A stretch of DNA of 64,000 nucleotides from Pseudomonas sp. Irchel s3h14. Lineage in GTDB: Bacteria; Pseudomonadota; Gammaproteobacteria; Pseudomonadales; Pseudomonadaceae. Of this stretch, positions 57,062-64,000 are shown piece by piece. Below the pieces are notes generated by a model. The model was not told the DNA's origin and searched no databases. It was given only the letters and a program-made list of their open reading frames with translations. Position numbers and translations under genes: made by a program. Position 1 is the first letter of the stretch. Each line of letters begins with the position of its first letter. Where the stretch lies: assembly GCF_900187425.1 (NCBI RefSeq), contig NZ_FYDJ01000001.1, forward strand, positions 496,001 through 560,000. The letters run 5' to 3'.

Positions 57062-57360
57062 TGGAAACCTTATCTTTTGAATTCCCCGCCGGGCAGCCGC
57101 CACGCGGCCGGACGCTGGTGGGCTGTGTCGGCTCGGGCGATCTGGAAGTGCTGATCGAACCGGGACAGGCCGGCAAACTGACGATCAAGGTGCAGACCTC
57201 GGTCAACGGCGCCGAACAACGCTGGCAGCATCTGTTTGCGCGGATGTTCGACGGTCAGACACCGCCGGCGATGGCGATCGATATCCACGATTTCGGCGCC
57301 ACGCCGGGCGTGGTGCGCTTGCGTCTGGAACAAGGCTTTGAGGAGATCGGCCATGAGTGA
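57061..57360 (+). CDS. mdcC: malonate decarboxylase acyl carrier protein (delta subunit)
   Basis: A 99-residue carrier. The attachment serine is S25 in CVGSGDLEVLIEP, the same position as in characterised MdcC, where phosphoribosyl-dephospho-CoA is bound. It carries the acetyl and malonyl groups between MdcA and MdcDE. Overlaps both neighbours by one to eight bases. Confidence 0.95.
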   Translation: METLSFEFPAGQPPRGRTLVGCVGSGDLEVLIEPGQAGKLTIKVQTSVNGAEQRWQHLFARMFDGQTPPAMAIDIHDFGATPGVVRLRLEQGFEEIGHE

Positions 57361-58207
57361 TCTTCTGCGGCCATCCCTACAAAGACGTAGCTTCGTCGAA
57401 CTCGGCGCCCGGCAACGGGCGAAAGCCTTGCTCGACGCCGGCACCTTCCGCGAATTGCTCGACCCGTTTCAACGCGTCATGTCGCCGTGGTTGTCGCGCC
57501 AGGGCGTGGTGCCGCAAGCCGATGACGGTGTGGTGATCGCCAAGGGCAGCATCGGTGGTTTGCCGGTGGTGATCGCCGCCATCGAAGGCGCATTTCAGGG
57601 CGGCAGCCTCGGTGAGGTCGGCGGGGCGAAGATTGCCGGTGCGCTGGAGCTCGCCGCCGAAGACAACCGCAATGGCATTCCCACTCGCGCCGTGTTGCTG
57701 CTGGAAACCGGCGGCGTGCGTTTGCAGGAGGCCAACCTTGGGCTGGCGGCGATTGCCGATATTCATGCGGCGATTGTCGATCTGCGCCAATACCAGCCGG
57801 TGGTTGGTGTGGTGGCCGGCAGCGTTGGCTGCTTTGGCGGGATGTCGATTGCCGCCGGGTTGTGCAGCTATTTGCTGGTGACTCAGGAAGCACGGCTTGG
57901 CCTGAATGGTCCGCAAGTGATCGAACTGGAAGCCGGGCTTGAGGAATACGACTCCCGTGATCGTCCCTTCATCTGGAGCCTGACCGGTGGCGAGCAACGT
58001 TTTGCCAGTGGTTTGGTGGATCGTTTTGTCGCTGACGACGTGGCGCAGGTTCAGCAGCAGGTCAGCGAATTGCTTAAGCAAGGTTTGCCGGAACAGCACC
58101 GCAGCCGTCAGGCCGAGCTGTTCCTGCAACGGCTGGCCCGTCTGGACGCCGAGCCGCAAATCGAGCCGGCGACGGTTCGCGATCTGTATCAAGGAGAGCG
58201 CTCATGA
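57353..58207 (+). CDS. mdcD: malonate decarboxylase, beta subunit
   Basis: A 284-residue crotonase-fold carboxyltransferase-like subunit. With MdcE it decarboxylates malonyl-S-ACP. Conserved parts: GSIGGLPVVIAAIEGAFQGGSLGEVGGAKIAG region, GSVGCFGGMSIAAGLCSYL. The ATG at 57353 overlaps mdcC by 8 bases and gives the usual MSDLLRPSLQRRSF start. Confidence 0.94.
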   Translation: MSDLLRPSLQRRSFVELGARQRAKALLDAGTFRELLDPFQRVMSPWLSRQGVVPQADDGVVIAKGSIGGLPVVIAAIEGAFQGGSLGEVGGAKIAGALELAAEDNRNGIPTRAVLLLETGGVRLQEANLGLAAIADIHAAIVDLRQYQPVVGVVAGSVGCFGGMSIAAGLCSYLLVTQEARLGLNGPQVIELEAGLEEYDSRDRPFIWSLTGGEQRFASGLVDRFVADDVAQVQQQVSELLKQGLPEQHRSRQAELFLQRLARLDAEPQIEPATVRDLYQGERS

Positions 58208-59007
58208 GTTCGTATTCCCTGAGAGGTTTGAACTGGTTCAACGCCTTGAGTGCTGGCGCGAAACCGGTCGACGGTTTGCCCGCTTCATTGAAGGTGGCCG
58301 ACGGTGTCTTGGGTGACCAGCCCGTTCGTTTTATCGCGGTGGTGGCTGATCCTGACAACCGTTTCGTCCGCGCCCGCAATGGCGAGGTCGGTCTGCTGGA
58401 AGGCTGGGGGCTGGCCAAAGCTGTGGACGAAGTCATCGCAGCGGATCTGGATAAACCGCAGAAACGCGCCTTGATCGCCATCGTCGACGTGCCGAGTCAG
58501 GCCTACGGTCGGCGTGAAGAAGCACTCGGCATTCATCAGGCCCTAGCCGGCGCGGCAGACAGTTATGCCCGCGCCCGACTGGCCGGCCATGCCGTGATCG
58601 GTTTGCTGGTGGGCAAGGCGATGTCCGGGGCGTTTCTGGCTCATGGGTATCAGGCCAATCGGCTGATCGCCCTGCGCGATCCGGGCGTGATGGTTCATGC
58701 GATGGGCAAGGCTTCGGCGGCGCGGGTGACGTTGCGTAGCGTCGAAGAACTCGAAGCACTGGCCGCCAGCGTGCCGCCGATGGCGTATGACATCGACAGC
58801 TACGCGAGCCTTGGCTTGCTCTGGGAAACCTTGTCGGTGGAACAGATCGAGCAGCCGACAGCGGCGGATCTGACGCGGGTGTCTGAATGCCTGACCCAGG
58901 CGATTGGCGATGTCGCCACCAGTGGCCGAGACCTGAGCAGCCGCTTGGGCGCAAGCAACCGTGCGGCGTCGAGTCAGGTTCGCCAATTGCTGAGAGAGCA
59001 GTGGTGA
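58204..59007 (+). CDS. mdcE: malonate decarboxylase, gamma subunit
   Basis: A 267-residue subunit with the same fold as MdcD. Motifs include VDVPSQAYGRREEALGIHQAL and LVGKAMSGAFLAHGYQANR. It starts in an ATGA overlap with the mdcD stop, and a GTG start of mdcG overlaps its own stop. Confidence 0.94.
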   Translation: MSSYSLRGLNWFNALSAGAKPVDGLPASLKVADGVLGDQPVRFIAVVADPDNRFVRARNGEVGLLEGWGLAKAVDEVIAADLDKPQKRALIAIVDVPSQAYGRREEALGIHQALAGAADSYARARLAGHAVIGLLVGKAMSGAFLAHGYQANRLIALRDPGVMVHAMGKASAARVTLRSVEELEALAASVPPMAYDIDSYASLGLLWETLSVEQIEQPTAADLTRVSECLTQAIGDVATSGRDLSSRLGASNRAASSQVRQLLREQW

Positions 59008-59621
59008 ACACGCTTCTGGCCCACGACCTGCTCTGGGGGCTGACTCCGGAGCAGTTGCCTGCGGATGCACCTTCGTGGGTGATCGAGTCGATCAGTGCGG
59101 GTCAACCGGTGGTGGTTCGGCGTGCGTTGAGCGCGGCGGATCACATCGCGGTCGGGGTGCGTGGGCGCTTGCGTGAGCAGCGTTTTGCAACGGTGATGTC
59201 GGTCGATGCGATCCAGCGTCAAGTTCGGCCAGAAGCGCTTTGCCATGTCTCGATTGATCGGGATTTGCCGGCAGTGCGCGCCCTCAATCAACTGCGGCCG
59301 ATGCTCGATTCCTGTGAGTGGGTTTGGGGTGTCAGCGGCAGCGCCGGGTTTGAATTGGCCAGCGGTTTTCAGGCGTTGCATGAGGGCAGCGATCTCGACT
59401 TGATCCTGCGTACACCGCAGCCGTTGGATCATGCACAGGCGCAGGAACTGGTGAAACTTCTCGATGCTGCTGTCTGCCAGGTGGACATGCAGTTGCAGAC
59501 TCCATTCGGTGCAGTCGCCTTGCGCGAATGGGCCGGCTCTGCACGTCGGGTTTTGCTGAAAAATGCGAGCCAGGCTGTTCTGGTGATTGACCCCTGGAAC
59601 CCGCAGGAGCAAGCAGCGTGA
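59004..59621 (+). CDS. mdcG: malonate decarboxylase holo-ACP synthase MdcG
   Basis: A 205-residue nucleotidyltransferase-like protein that transfers the phosphoribosyl-dephospho-CoA group to MdcC. It has a GSDLDLILR motif, preceded by VWGVSGSAGFELASG. The start is GTG at 59004, overlapping the mdcE stop (GTGA); the open frame extends upstream but inside mdcE. Confidence 0.92.
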   Translation: MNTLLAHDLLWGLTPEQLPADAPSWVIESISAGQPVVVRRALSAADHIAVGVRGRLREQRFATVMSVDAIQRQVRPEALCHVSIDRDLPAVRALNQLRPMLDSCEWVWGVSGSAGFELASGFQALHEGSDLDLILRTPQPLDHAQAQELVKLLDAAVCQVDMQLQTPFGAVALREWAGSARRVLLKNASQAVLVIDPWNPQEQAA

Positions 59622-60529
59622 GCAGTTTGCTGGTGTTCCCCGGCCAGGGCGCGCAGCAGCCGGGCATGCTCCATCGTTTGCCTGTGGAAACAGTGATCGA
59701 GGCAAGTGAAGTCCTCGGGGAAGACGCTTTTCTTCTGGATTCTGCCGAAGCGCTGAAGTCGACAAGAGCGGTTCAGCTCTGCCTGCTGATCGCCGGCGTC
59801 GCGGCTTCACGACAGTTGTTAATGACGGCGGATTACGTGGCGGGATTGTCTATCGGTGCCTATCCGGCAGCGGTGGTCGCCGGCGCCTTGAGTTTCAGCG
59901 ATGCGTTGCATCTGGTCAGCCTGCGCGGCGAGCTGATGCAACAGGCTTATCCACAGGGCTACGGCATGACCGCGATCATCGGCCTGGATCTGGCCACGGT
60001 GGAAAGTTTGCTGGCGCAAGTTCACAGCGTCGACACGCCGGTTTACCTGGCCAACATCAACGCCGATAACCAGGTGGTCATTGCCGGCAGCGATGGCGCG
60101 ATGAACGCGGTGGCCGAGTTGGCGAAAGGTCGCGGTGCAGGTCTGGCCAAACGTCTGGCCGTCAGCGTCCCGTCTCACTGCCTGCTGCTGGAAACACCCG
60201 CGAAAACCCTGGCCGAAGCCTTCGCCAAGGTGCAGCTGAAAACACCGACGCTGGGCTACCTGAGCGGCAGTCGCGCCCGGCCCGTTATCAACACGGAAGC
60301 CTTGCGCGACGACCTGGCGTTCAACATGTGCCGCGTGGTGGATTGGCGCGGCACGGTACAAAGCGCCTACGAGCGCGGCGTACGTCTACAGATCGAACTG
60401 CCGCCCGGTGCGGTGCTGACCGGGCTGGCGCGCCGGGTGTTCGAGCAGGGCACCGTGATTGCCTTCGACGGTGCGCGGGTCGATACCTTGCAGGCGCTGT
60501 TGCGTGAGGAGGGAAGCCGCCAACCCTAG
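59618..60529 (+). CDS. mdcH: malonyl transacylase for malonate decarboxylase, epsilon subunit
   Basis: A 303-residue FabD-like acyltransferase. Motifs: LLVFPGQGAQQPGM, the nucleophile serine in VAGLSIGAYPAAVVAG, and SVPSHCLLLETPA with the catalytic His. It primes the carrier protein with malonyl from malonyl-CoA. Start is GTG at 59618 in a GTGA overlap with mdcG. Confidence 0.94.
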   Translation: MSSLLVFPGQGAQQPGMLHRLPVETVIEASEVLGEDAFLLDSAEALKSTRAVQLCLLIAGVAASRQLLMTADYVAGLSIGAYPAAVVAGALSFSDALHLVSLRGELMQQAYPQGYGMTAIIGLDLATVESLLAQVHSVDTPVYLANINADNQVVIAGSDGAMNAVAELAKGRGAGLAKRLAVSVPSHCLLLETPAKTLAEAFAKVQLKTPTLGYLSGSRARPVINTEALRDDLAFNMCRVVDWRGTVQSAYERGVRLQIELPPGAVLTGLARRVFEQGTVIAFDGARVDTLQALLREEGSRQP

Positions 60530-60594
60530 AACACCGACTCAGGCCTTCGAACAACAAAAACAACATTCGACGATGCACTTTGAGGACAACAACA

Positions 60595-61011
60595 ATGATT
60601 ATTTACGGTGTGGCGCTGTTGGCGATTTGTACGCTGGCAGGGGTGATTGTGGGCGACATGCTCGGCGTGTTGCTGGGCGTGAAATCAAACGTCGGTGGCG
60701 TCGGGATCGCGATGATCCTGCTGATCTGCGCGCGGTTGTGGATGCATAAACACGGCGGCATGACCAAGGATTGCGAGATGGGCGTCGGTTTCTGGGGCGC
60801 CATGTACATTCCGGTAGTGGTCGCGATGGCCGCGCAACAAAACGTCGTCACCGCCCTGCACGGCGGCCCGGTGGCGGTGCTCGCGGCAATCGGTTCGGTG
60901 GTGATCTGCGGCTGCACCATTGCCCTGATCAGTCGGACTCACAAAGGCGAACCGTTGCCCGATGAACCGACGGACATAACGCCGGTTGGCACTCCAGTAG
61001 GAGGTCGCTGA
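60595..61011 (+). CDS. madL: malonate transporter subunit MadL
   Basis: A 138-residue membrane protein with four hydrophobic segments (MIIYGVALLAICTLAGVIVG; GGVGIAMILLICARLWM; MYIPVVVAMAAQQNVV; VLAAIGSVVICGCTIAL). The start at 60595 follows a GAGGA site. With MadM it forms the two-component sodium/malonate carrier known from malonate operons. Separated from mdcH by 65 bases. Confidence 0.92.
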   Translation: MIIYGVALLAICTLAGVIVGDMLGVLLGVKSNVGGVGIAMILLICARLWMHKHGGMTKDCEMGVGFWGAMYIPVVVAMAAQQNVVTALHGGPVAVLAAIGSVVICGCTIALISRTHKGEPLPDEPTDITPVGTPVGGR

Positions 61012-61012
61012 T

Positions 61013-61777
61013 ATGTGGGATCTCATTGAAAAAGGTCTGGAGCATAACGGTCTGGTGACGGCGTTCGCGTTCGTTGGCGTGATCATGTGGGTGTCGGTGG
61101 TGTTGTCCAAGCGCCTGACGTTTGGGCGGATTCACGGTTCGGCGATTGCCATCGTCATCGGGCTTGTTCTGGCCTGGGTCGGCGGCACGATGACGGGCGG
61201 GCAAAAAGGCCTGGCGGATCTGACGCTGTTTTCCGGCATCGGTCTGATGGGCGGCGCCATGCTGCGGGACTTTGCGATCGTCGCCACGGCATTCGAAGTG
61301 CAAGCCACCGAAGCGAAAAAGGCGGGTTTGATCGGTGTGATTGCGCTGCTGCTGGGCACGATTCTGCCGTTCATTGTCGGGGCGAGCATGGCCTGGGCGT
61401 TCGGTTATCGCGATGCGATCAGCATGACCACCATTGGCGCGGGTGCGGTGACCTACATCGTCGGGCCGGTGACCGGGGCGGCGATTGGTGCCAGTTCGGA
61501 TGTGGTGGCGTTGTCGATTGCCACCGGGTTGATCAAGGCGATTTTTGTGATGGTCGGCACACCGATGGCGGCACGCTGGATGGGGCTGGATAACCCGCGC
61601 TCGGCGATGGTGTTTGGTGGGTTGGCCGGGACGGTGAGTGGTGTGACGGCGGGGTTGGCGGCGACGGATCGGCGGTTGGTGCCTTATGGCGCGTTGACGG
61701 CGACGTTCCACACCGGGCTTGGGTGCTTGCTGGGGCCTTCGTTGTTGTACTTCATTGTTCGTGGGATTGTCGGTTAA
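61013..61777 (+). CDS. madM: malonate transporter subunit MadM
   Basis: A 254-residue membrane protein with about eight hydrophobic helices and many glycines (AWVGGTMTGGQKGLADLTLF; GIGLMGGAMLRDFAIVATAFE; GVTAGLAATDRRLVPYGALT). One base separates it from the madL stop. Last gene of the malonate operon. Confidence 0.93.
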   Translation: MWDLIEKGLEHNGLVTAFAFVGVIMWVSVVLSKRLTFGRIHGSAIAIVIGLVLAWVGGTMTGGQKGLADLTLFSGIGLMGGAMLRDFAIVATAFEVQATEAKKAGLIGVIALLLGTILPFIVGASMAWAFGYRDAISMTTIGAGAVTYIVGPVTGAAIGASSDVVALSIATGLIKAIFVMVGTPMAARWMGLDNPRSAMVFGGLAGTVSGVTAGLAATDRRLVPYGALTATFHTGLGCLLGPSLLYFIVRGIVG

Positions 61778-61806
61778 GCCTGGATTTGTATCGCCGGTGA
61801 TGGCCT

Positions 61807-61874
61807 CATCGCGGGCAAGCCATGCTCCTACAGGATGTGCGCGCTCTCTGTAGGAGCAAGGCTTGCCCGCGATG
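61807..61874. repeat. inverted repeat, family B
   Basis: CATCGCGGGCAAGCCATGCT and GTAGGAGCAAGGCTTGCCCG face each other across about 20 bases between the convergent madM and mdcR genes. The left arm has one substitution (CCATGC for CCTTGC). Confidence 0.87.
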
Positions 61875-61888
61875 CAGGCGCCGCGGTC

Positions 61889-62803
61889 TCAAGCATTGCG
61901 GTTGGCGTACATCCGGCACTCAGCCAGCAACGCCAGCAGATTCGGATCCCGCTCCTTGGCCTTCAAAAACACCACCCCAATGTGCTGCTGCAACCGATAC
62001 TTTTCCTGCAACGGAATCAGCTTCACCCGGTTCTCATATACCGCCGCAATCCGCCCCGGCAGCAACGCATAACCCACGCCCGAGCTGACCATGCTCAGCA
62101 AGGTGAAGATGTCGTTGACCTGCATCGCCACCTTCGGTTCGAACCCCGCCTGCTTGAACACCCGATTACCGTCCTGGTGCGTGGCAAAGCCCTGGGTCAG
62201 CGTAATGAATGTCTCATCGCGCACTTCGGCGAGATCAACTTCGGTCCGTTGGGCAAACTTTGAATCCGCCGGTGTGGCGAGAAAGATGTCGTCGGAAAAC
62301 AGCGGAATCTGCTCGCAGTCCGGGTCGTTGACGCTCTCGTCCAGCGACACCAGGATCGCGTCGACTTCCATGTTCTTGAGCTTGTACAGCAGGTCGAAGT
62401 TCGAGCCGAGGATCAGGTCGATATTGAGTTCGCTGCGGCGGATCTTCAGGCCCATGATCAGCTGCGGCACGGTCTTCACCGTCAGCGAATACAGCGAGCC
62501 GAGCTTGAAGCGCTCGGCGGAGAACCCGGCGGCTTCGCGGGTCAGGCGCACGGTTTCGACCACGTCCTGAATCAGCTTCTGTGCTCGTTCTTCCAGCACA
62601 TAAGCGCTTTCCAACGGCGTGAGATTGCGGCCTTCGTGCTTGAACAGCGGGCAGCGCAGGGCGCTTTCCAGGGAGTGGATCGCCCGGTGCACGCTGACGT
62701 TGCTGGTCTGCAACTCGGCGGCGGCACGGGCCAGGTTGCCGGTGCGCATGAAGGCCAGGAACACCTCGAGTTTTTTCAGGGTCAACTCTTCATCGATCAG
62801 CAT
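61889..62803 (-). CDS. mdcR: LysR-family regulator of malonate utilisation MdcR
   Basis: A 304-residue LysR regulator. The HTH is in KKLEVFLAFMRTGNLARAAAELQTSNVSVHRAIHSLE, with the effector domain after residue about 90. Its place at the end of the mdc operon and convergent orientation match the known mdc regulator gene of other Pseudomonas. It presumably activates mdcA with malonate. The ATG at 62803 is preferred over one 12 codons upstream. Confidence 0.88.
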   Translation of the reverse strand: MLIDEELTLKKLEVFLAFMRTGNLARAAAELQTSNVSVHRAIHSLESALRCPLFKHEGRNLTPLESAYVLEERAQKLIQDVVETVRLTREAAGFSAERFKLGSLYSLTVKTVPQLIMGLKIRRSELNIDLILGSNFDLLYKLKNMEVDAILVSLDESVNDPDCEQIPLFSDDIFLATPADSKFAQRTEVDLAEVRDETFITLTQGFATHQDGNRVFKQAGFEPKVAMQVNDIFTLLSMVSSGVGYALLPGRIAAVYENRVKLIPLQEKYRLQQHIGVVFLKAKERDPNLLALLAECRMYANRNA

Positions 62804-62941
62804 GATGCAGACTCTTATTCGAATGGCTCGATTGTGCACGTATGTGGGTTCTTCGGGGATTTGTGTTTTGAAACATTGCGCTTTTAACCTTCAGGCCTGA
62901 GCCTTGCGCGATGTTGCAACGAATCTTGAGGTGAGCAACAC

Positions 62942-63559
62942 ATGTATCACGGGGAAAGATTGAACGCCTGGACGCATCTGGTCGGGGCGGTGGCAGCGGT
63001 TGTTGGAGTGGTGTGGATGCTGGTGATCGCCGGCATGGACGGCAGCCCGTGGAAGATCGTCAGCGTGGCGATTTACGGGTTTACCTTGCTGGTGCTTTAC
63101 AGCGCGTCGACCGTTTACCACAGCGTGCGTGGGCGCAAGAAAGCGATCATGCAAAAGGTCGATCACTTTTCGATCTACCTGCTGATTGCCGGCAGCTACA
63201 CACCTTTTTGTCTGGTGACATTGCGCGGGCCGTGGGGCTGGACGCTGTTCGGGATTGTCTGGGGGTTGGCGCTGATCGGCATCCTGCAAGAGATCAAACC
63301 GCGTTCGGAAGCGCGGATTCTGTCGATCGTGATCTATGCGGTGATGGGCTGGATCGTACTGGTGGCGGTCAAACCGTTACTGGCGGCGTTGGGCAGTACA
63401 GGTTTCGCCTGGCTGGCGTCGGGCGGCGTGCTGTACACCGTGGGCATTATCTTTTTTGCGCTGGATAGTCGTTTGCGCCATGCCCACGGGATCTGGCATC
63501 TGTTCGTGATCGCCGGGAGTCTGCTGCACTTCGTGGCGATTCTGTTTTATGTCCTTTGA
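62942..63559 (+). CDS. hemolysin III family (PAQR-type) membrane protein
   Basis: A 205-residue protein with seven hydrophobic helices. Conserved family motifs are HGERLNAWTHLVGA, STVYHSVRG, SYTPFCLVTLRG and the C-terminal histidine set HAHGIWHLFVIAGSLLHF. Homologues are annotated as TrhA/YqfA; evidence for haemolysis is weak. Single gene between mdcR and another LysR gene. Confidence 0.88.
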   Translation: MYHGERLNAWTHLVGAVAAVVGVVWMLVIAGMDGSPWKIVSVAIYGFTLLVLYSASTVYHSVRGRKKAIMQKVDHFSIYLLIAGSYTPFCLVTLRGPWGWTLFGIVWGLALIGILQEIKPRSEARILSIVIYAVMGWIVLVAVKPLLAALGSTGFAWLASGGVLYTVGIIFFALDSRLRHAHGIWHLFVIAGSLLHFVAILFYVL

Positions 63560-63564
63560 GGCCG

Positions 63565-64000
63565 CTACGGGATCAAGCGATCCAGTTGCGCCTGCGCCCG
63601 TCGGCTGAACACCTGCAACAAGTCGCTCAAGGTATGGGGCGGCGGTTCGTCGGCGCGGGTGACGGCATACAGGGTAATCGGTAGTGCTGGCGCCAGAGGT
63701 CGAATCGCCGTGGTGGCGGGGGATGCGCCGAGCGCGGTAAACGGGTCGATCACTGCCAGCCCGGCACCGGATTCAACCATCGCCCGCGCCAGCGAATAGG
63801 TCTGTACGGCGATGCGAACCCGTGGCGGCGGATCGACCGCCTCAAGGTAGCTGTCGAGTCTGGCCGCCAACGGGTCGGCGCTGGACAGACCGATCAGCGG
63901 CGCACCGGCCAGTTCGATCAATGGCAACGGTTGGCTCAAGGCGTCGTCGGTCCAATAGCCCAACGGCGCCAGCGCCACCAAAACACCGCAGGCCAGGGCT
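63565..64000 (-). CDS. LysR-family transcriptional regulator, C-terminal part (cut by window edge)
   Basis: Reads leftwards from the window edge for about 145 codons. The segment ALACGVLVALAPLGYW, SLARAMVESGAGLAVIDPFTA and PALPITLYAV is the end of a LysR substrate-binding domain. The N-terminal HTH lies beyond 64000. Convergent with the hemolysin III gene. Confidence 0.82.
   Translation of the reverse strand, partial: ALACGVLVALAPLGYWTDDALSQPLPLIELAGAPLIGLSSADPLAARLDSYLEAVDPPPRVRIAVQTYSLARAMVESGAGLAVIDPFTALGASPATTAIRPLAPALPITLYAVTRADEPPPHTLSDLLQVFSRRAQAQLDRLIP

Overview
The window comes from a Pseudomonas chromosome, most likely the P. fluorescens complex. Three things point there: gene order matching Pseudomonas (ftsYEX-rpoH, thiSG-trmB, metXW, pilT, pyrRBC'-ruvX-algH, gshB-pilGHIJ-chpA), high GC with Pseudomonas-like proteins throughout, and many copies of the short inverted repeats typical of this group. 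No rRNA, tRNA, insertion sequence, prophage or CRISPR array was seen.

Region by region: 1-147 is the 5' end of ilvD. 406-3880 is a compact minus-strand accessory operon: promoter, a 23-codon ORF with a strong ribosome binding site, a stem-loop, a stand-alone SagB/ThcOx-type flavin dehydrogenase, an AurF-type diiron N-oxygenase and an MFS exporter, the last three translationally overlapped. It looks like a small peptide- or amine-derived natural-product locus and is the best candidate for an undescribed system here. 4045-8521 is housekeeping (rlmI, HDOD protein, mutM, ferredoxin, coaD). 8637-13179 is an alcohol/aldehyde oxidation unit (GMC oxidoreductase, Tat lipoprotein, calB-type aldehyde dehydrogenase) with a divergent TetR regulator and a palindromic operator between them. 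13213-19558 holds a sulfurtransferase, an AraC regulator, an alpha/beta hydrolase, rsmD and an M16 peptidase pair.

19903-24081 is ftsY-ftsE-ftsX-rpoH. 24272-34447 carries mtgA, thiS-thiG-trmB, hemW-rdgB-DUF4426-metW-metX and yggU-yggT-proC-yggS. 34503-43080 carries pilT (without pilU next to it), a P60 peptidase, a TM2 protein, the pyrimidine group algH-ruvX-pyrR-pyrB-pyrC' with a catalytically dead dihydroorotase, a TonB paralogue and gshB. 43315-53279 is the Chp/Pil chemosensory system (pilG, pilH, pilI, pilJ, chpA, chpC), which lacks the pilK methyltransferase and chpB methylesterase genes at this locus.

53298-54515 is a repeat-dense, gene-poor stretch around a DUF6124 gene. It leads into a complete malonate utilisation operon (mdcABCDEGH plus transporter madLM, 54516-61777) with the LysR regulator mdcR convergent downstream. 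A perfect inverted repeat with LysR T-N11-A spacing lies 78 bases upstream of mdcA. The window ends with a hemolysin III family gene and the 3' part of another LysR gene.

Functionally, the malonate operon takes up malonate (MadLM), builds and loads its prosthetic group (MdcB, MdcG), charges the carrier protein (MdcH, MdcA) and decarboxylates it (MdcDE) to acetate-level carbon. PilT and the Chp cascade together would control type IV pilus motility.
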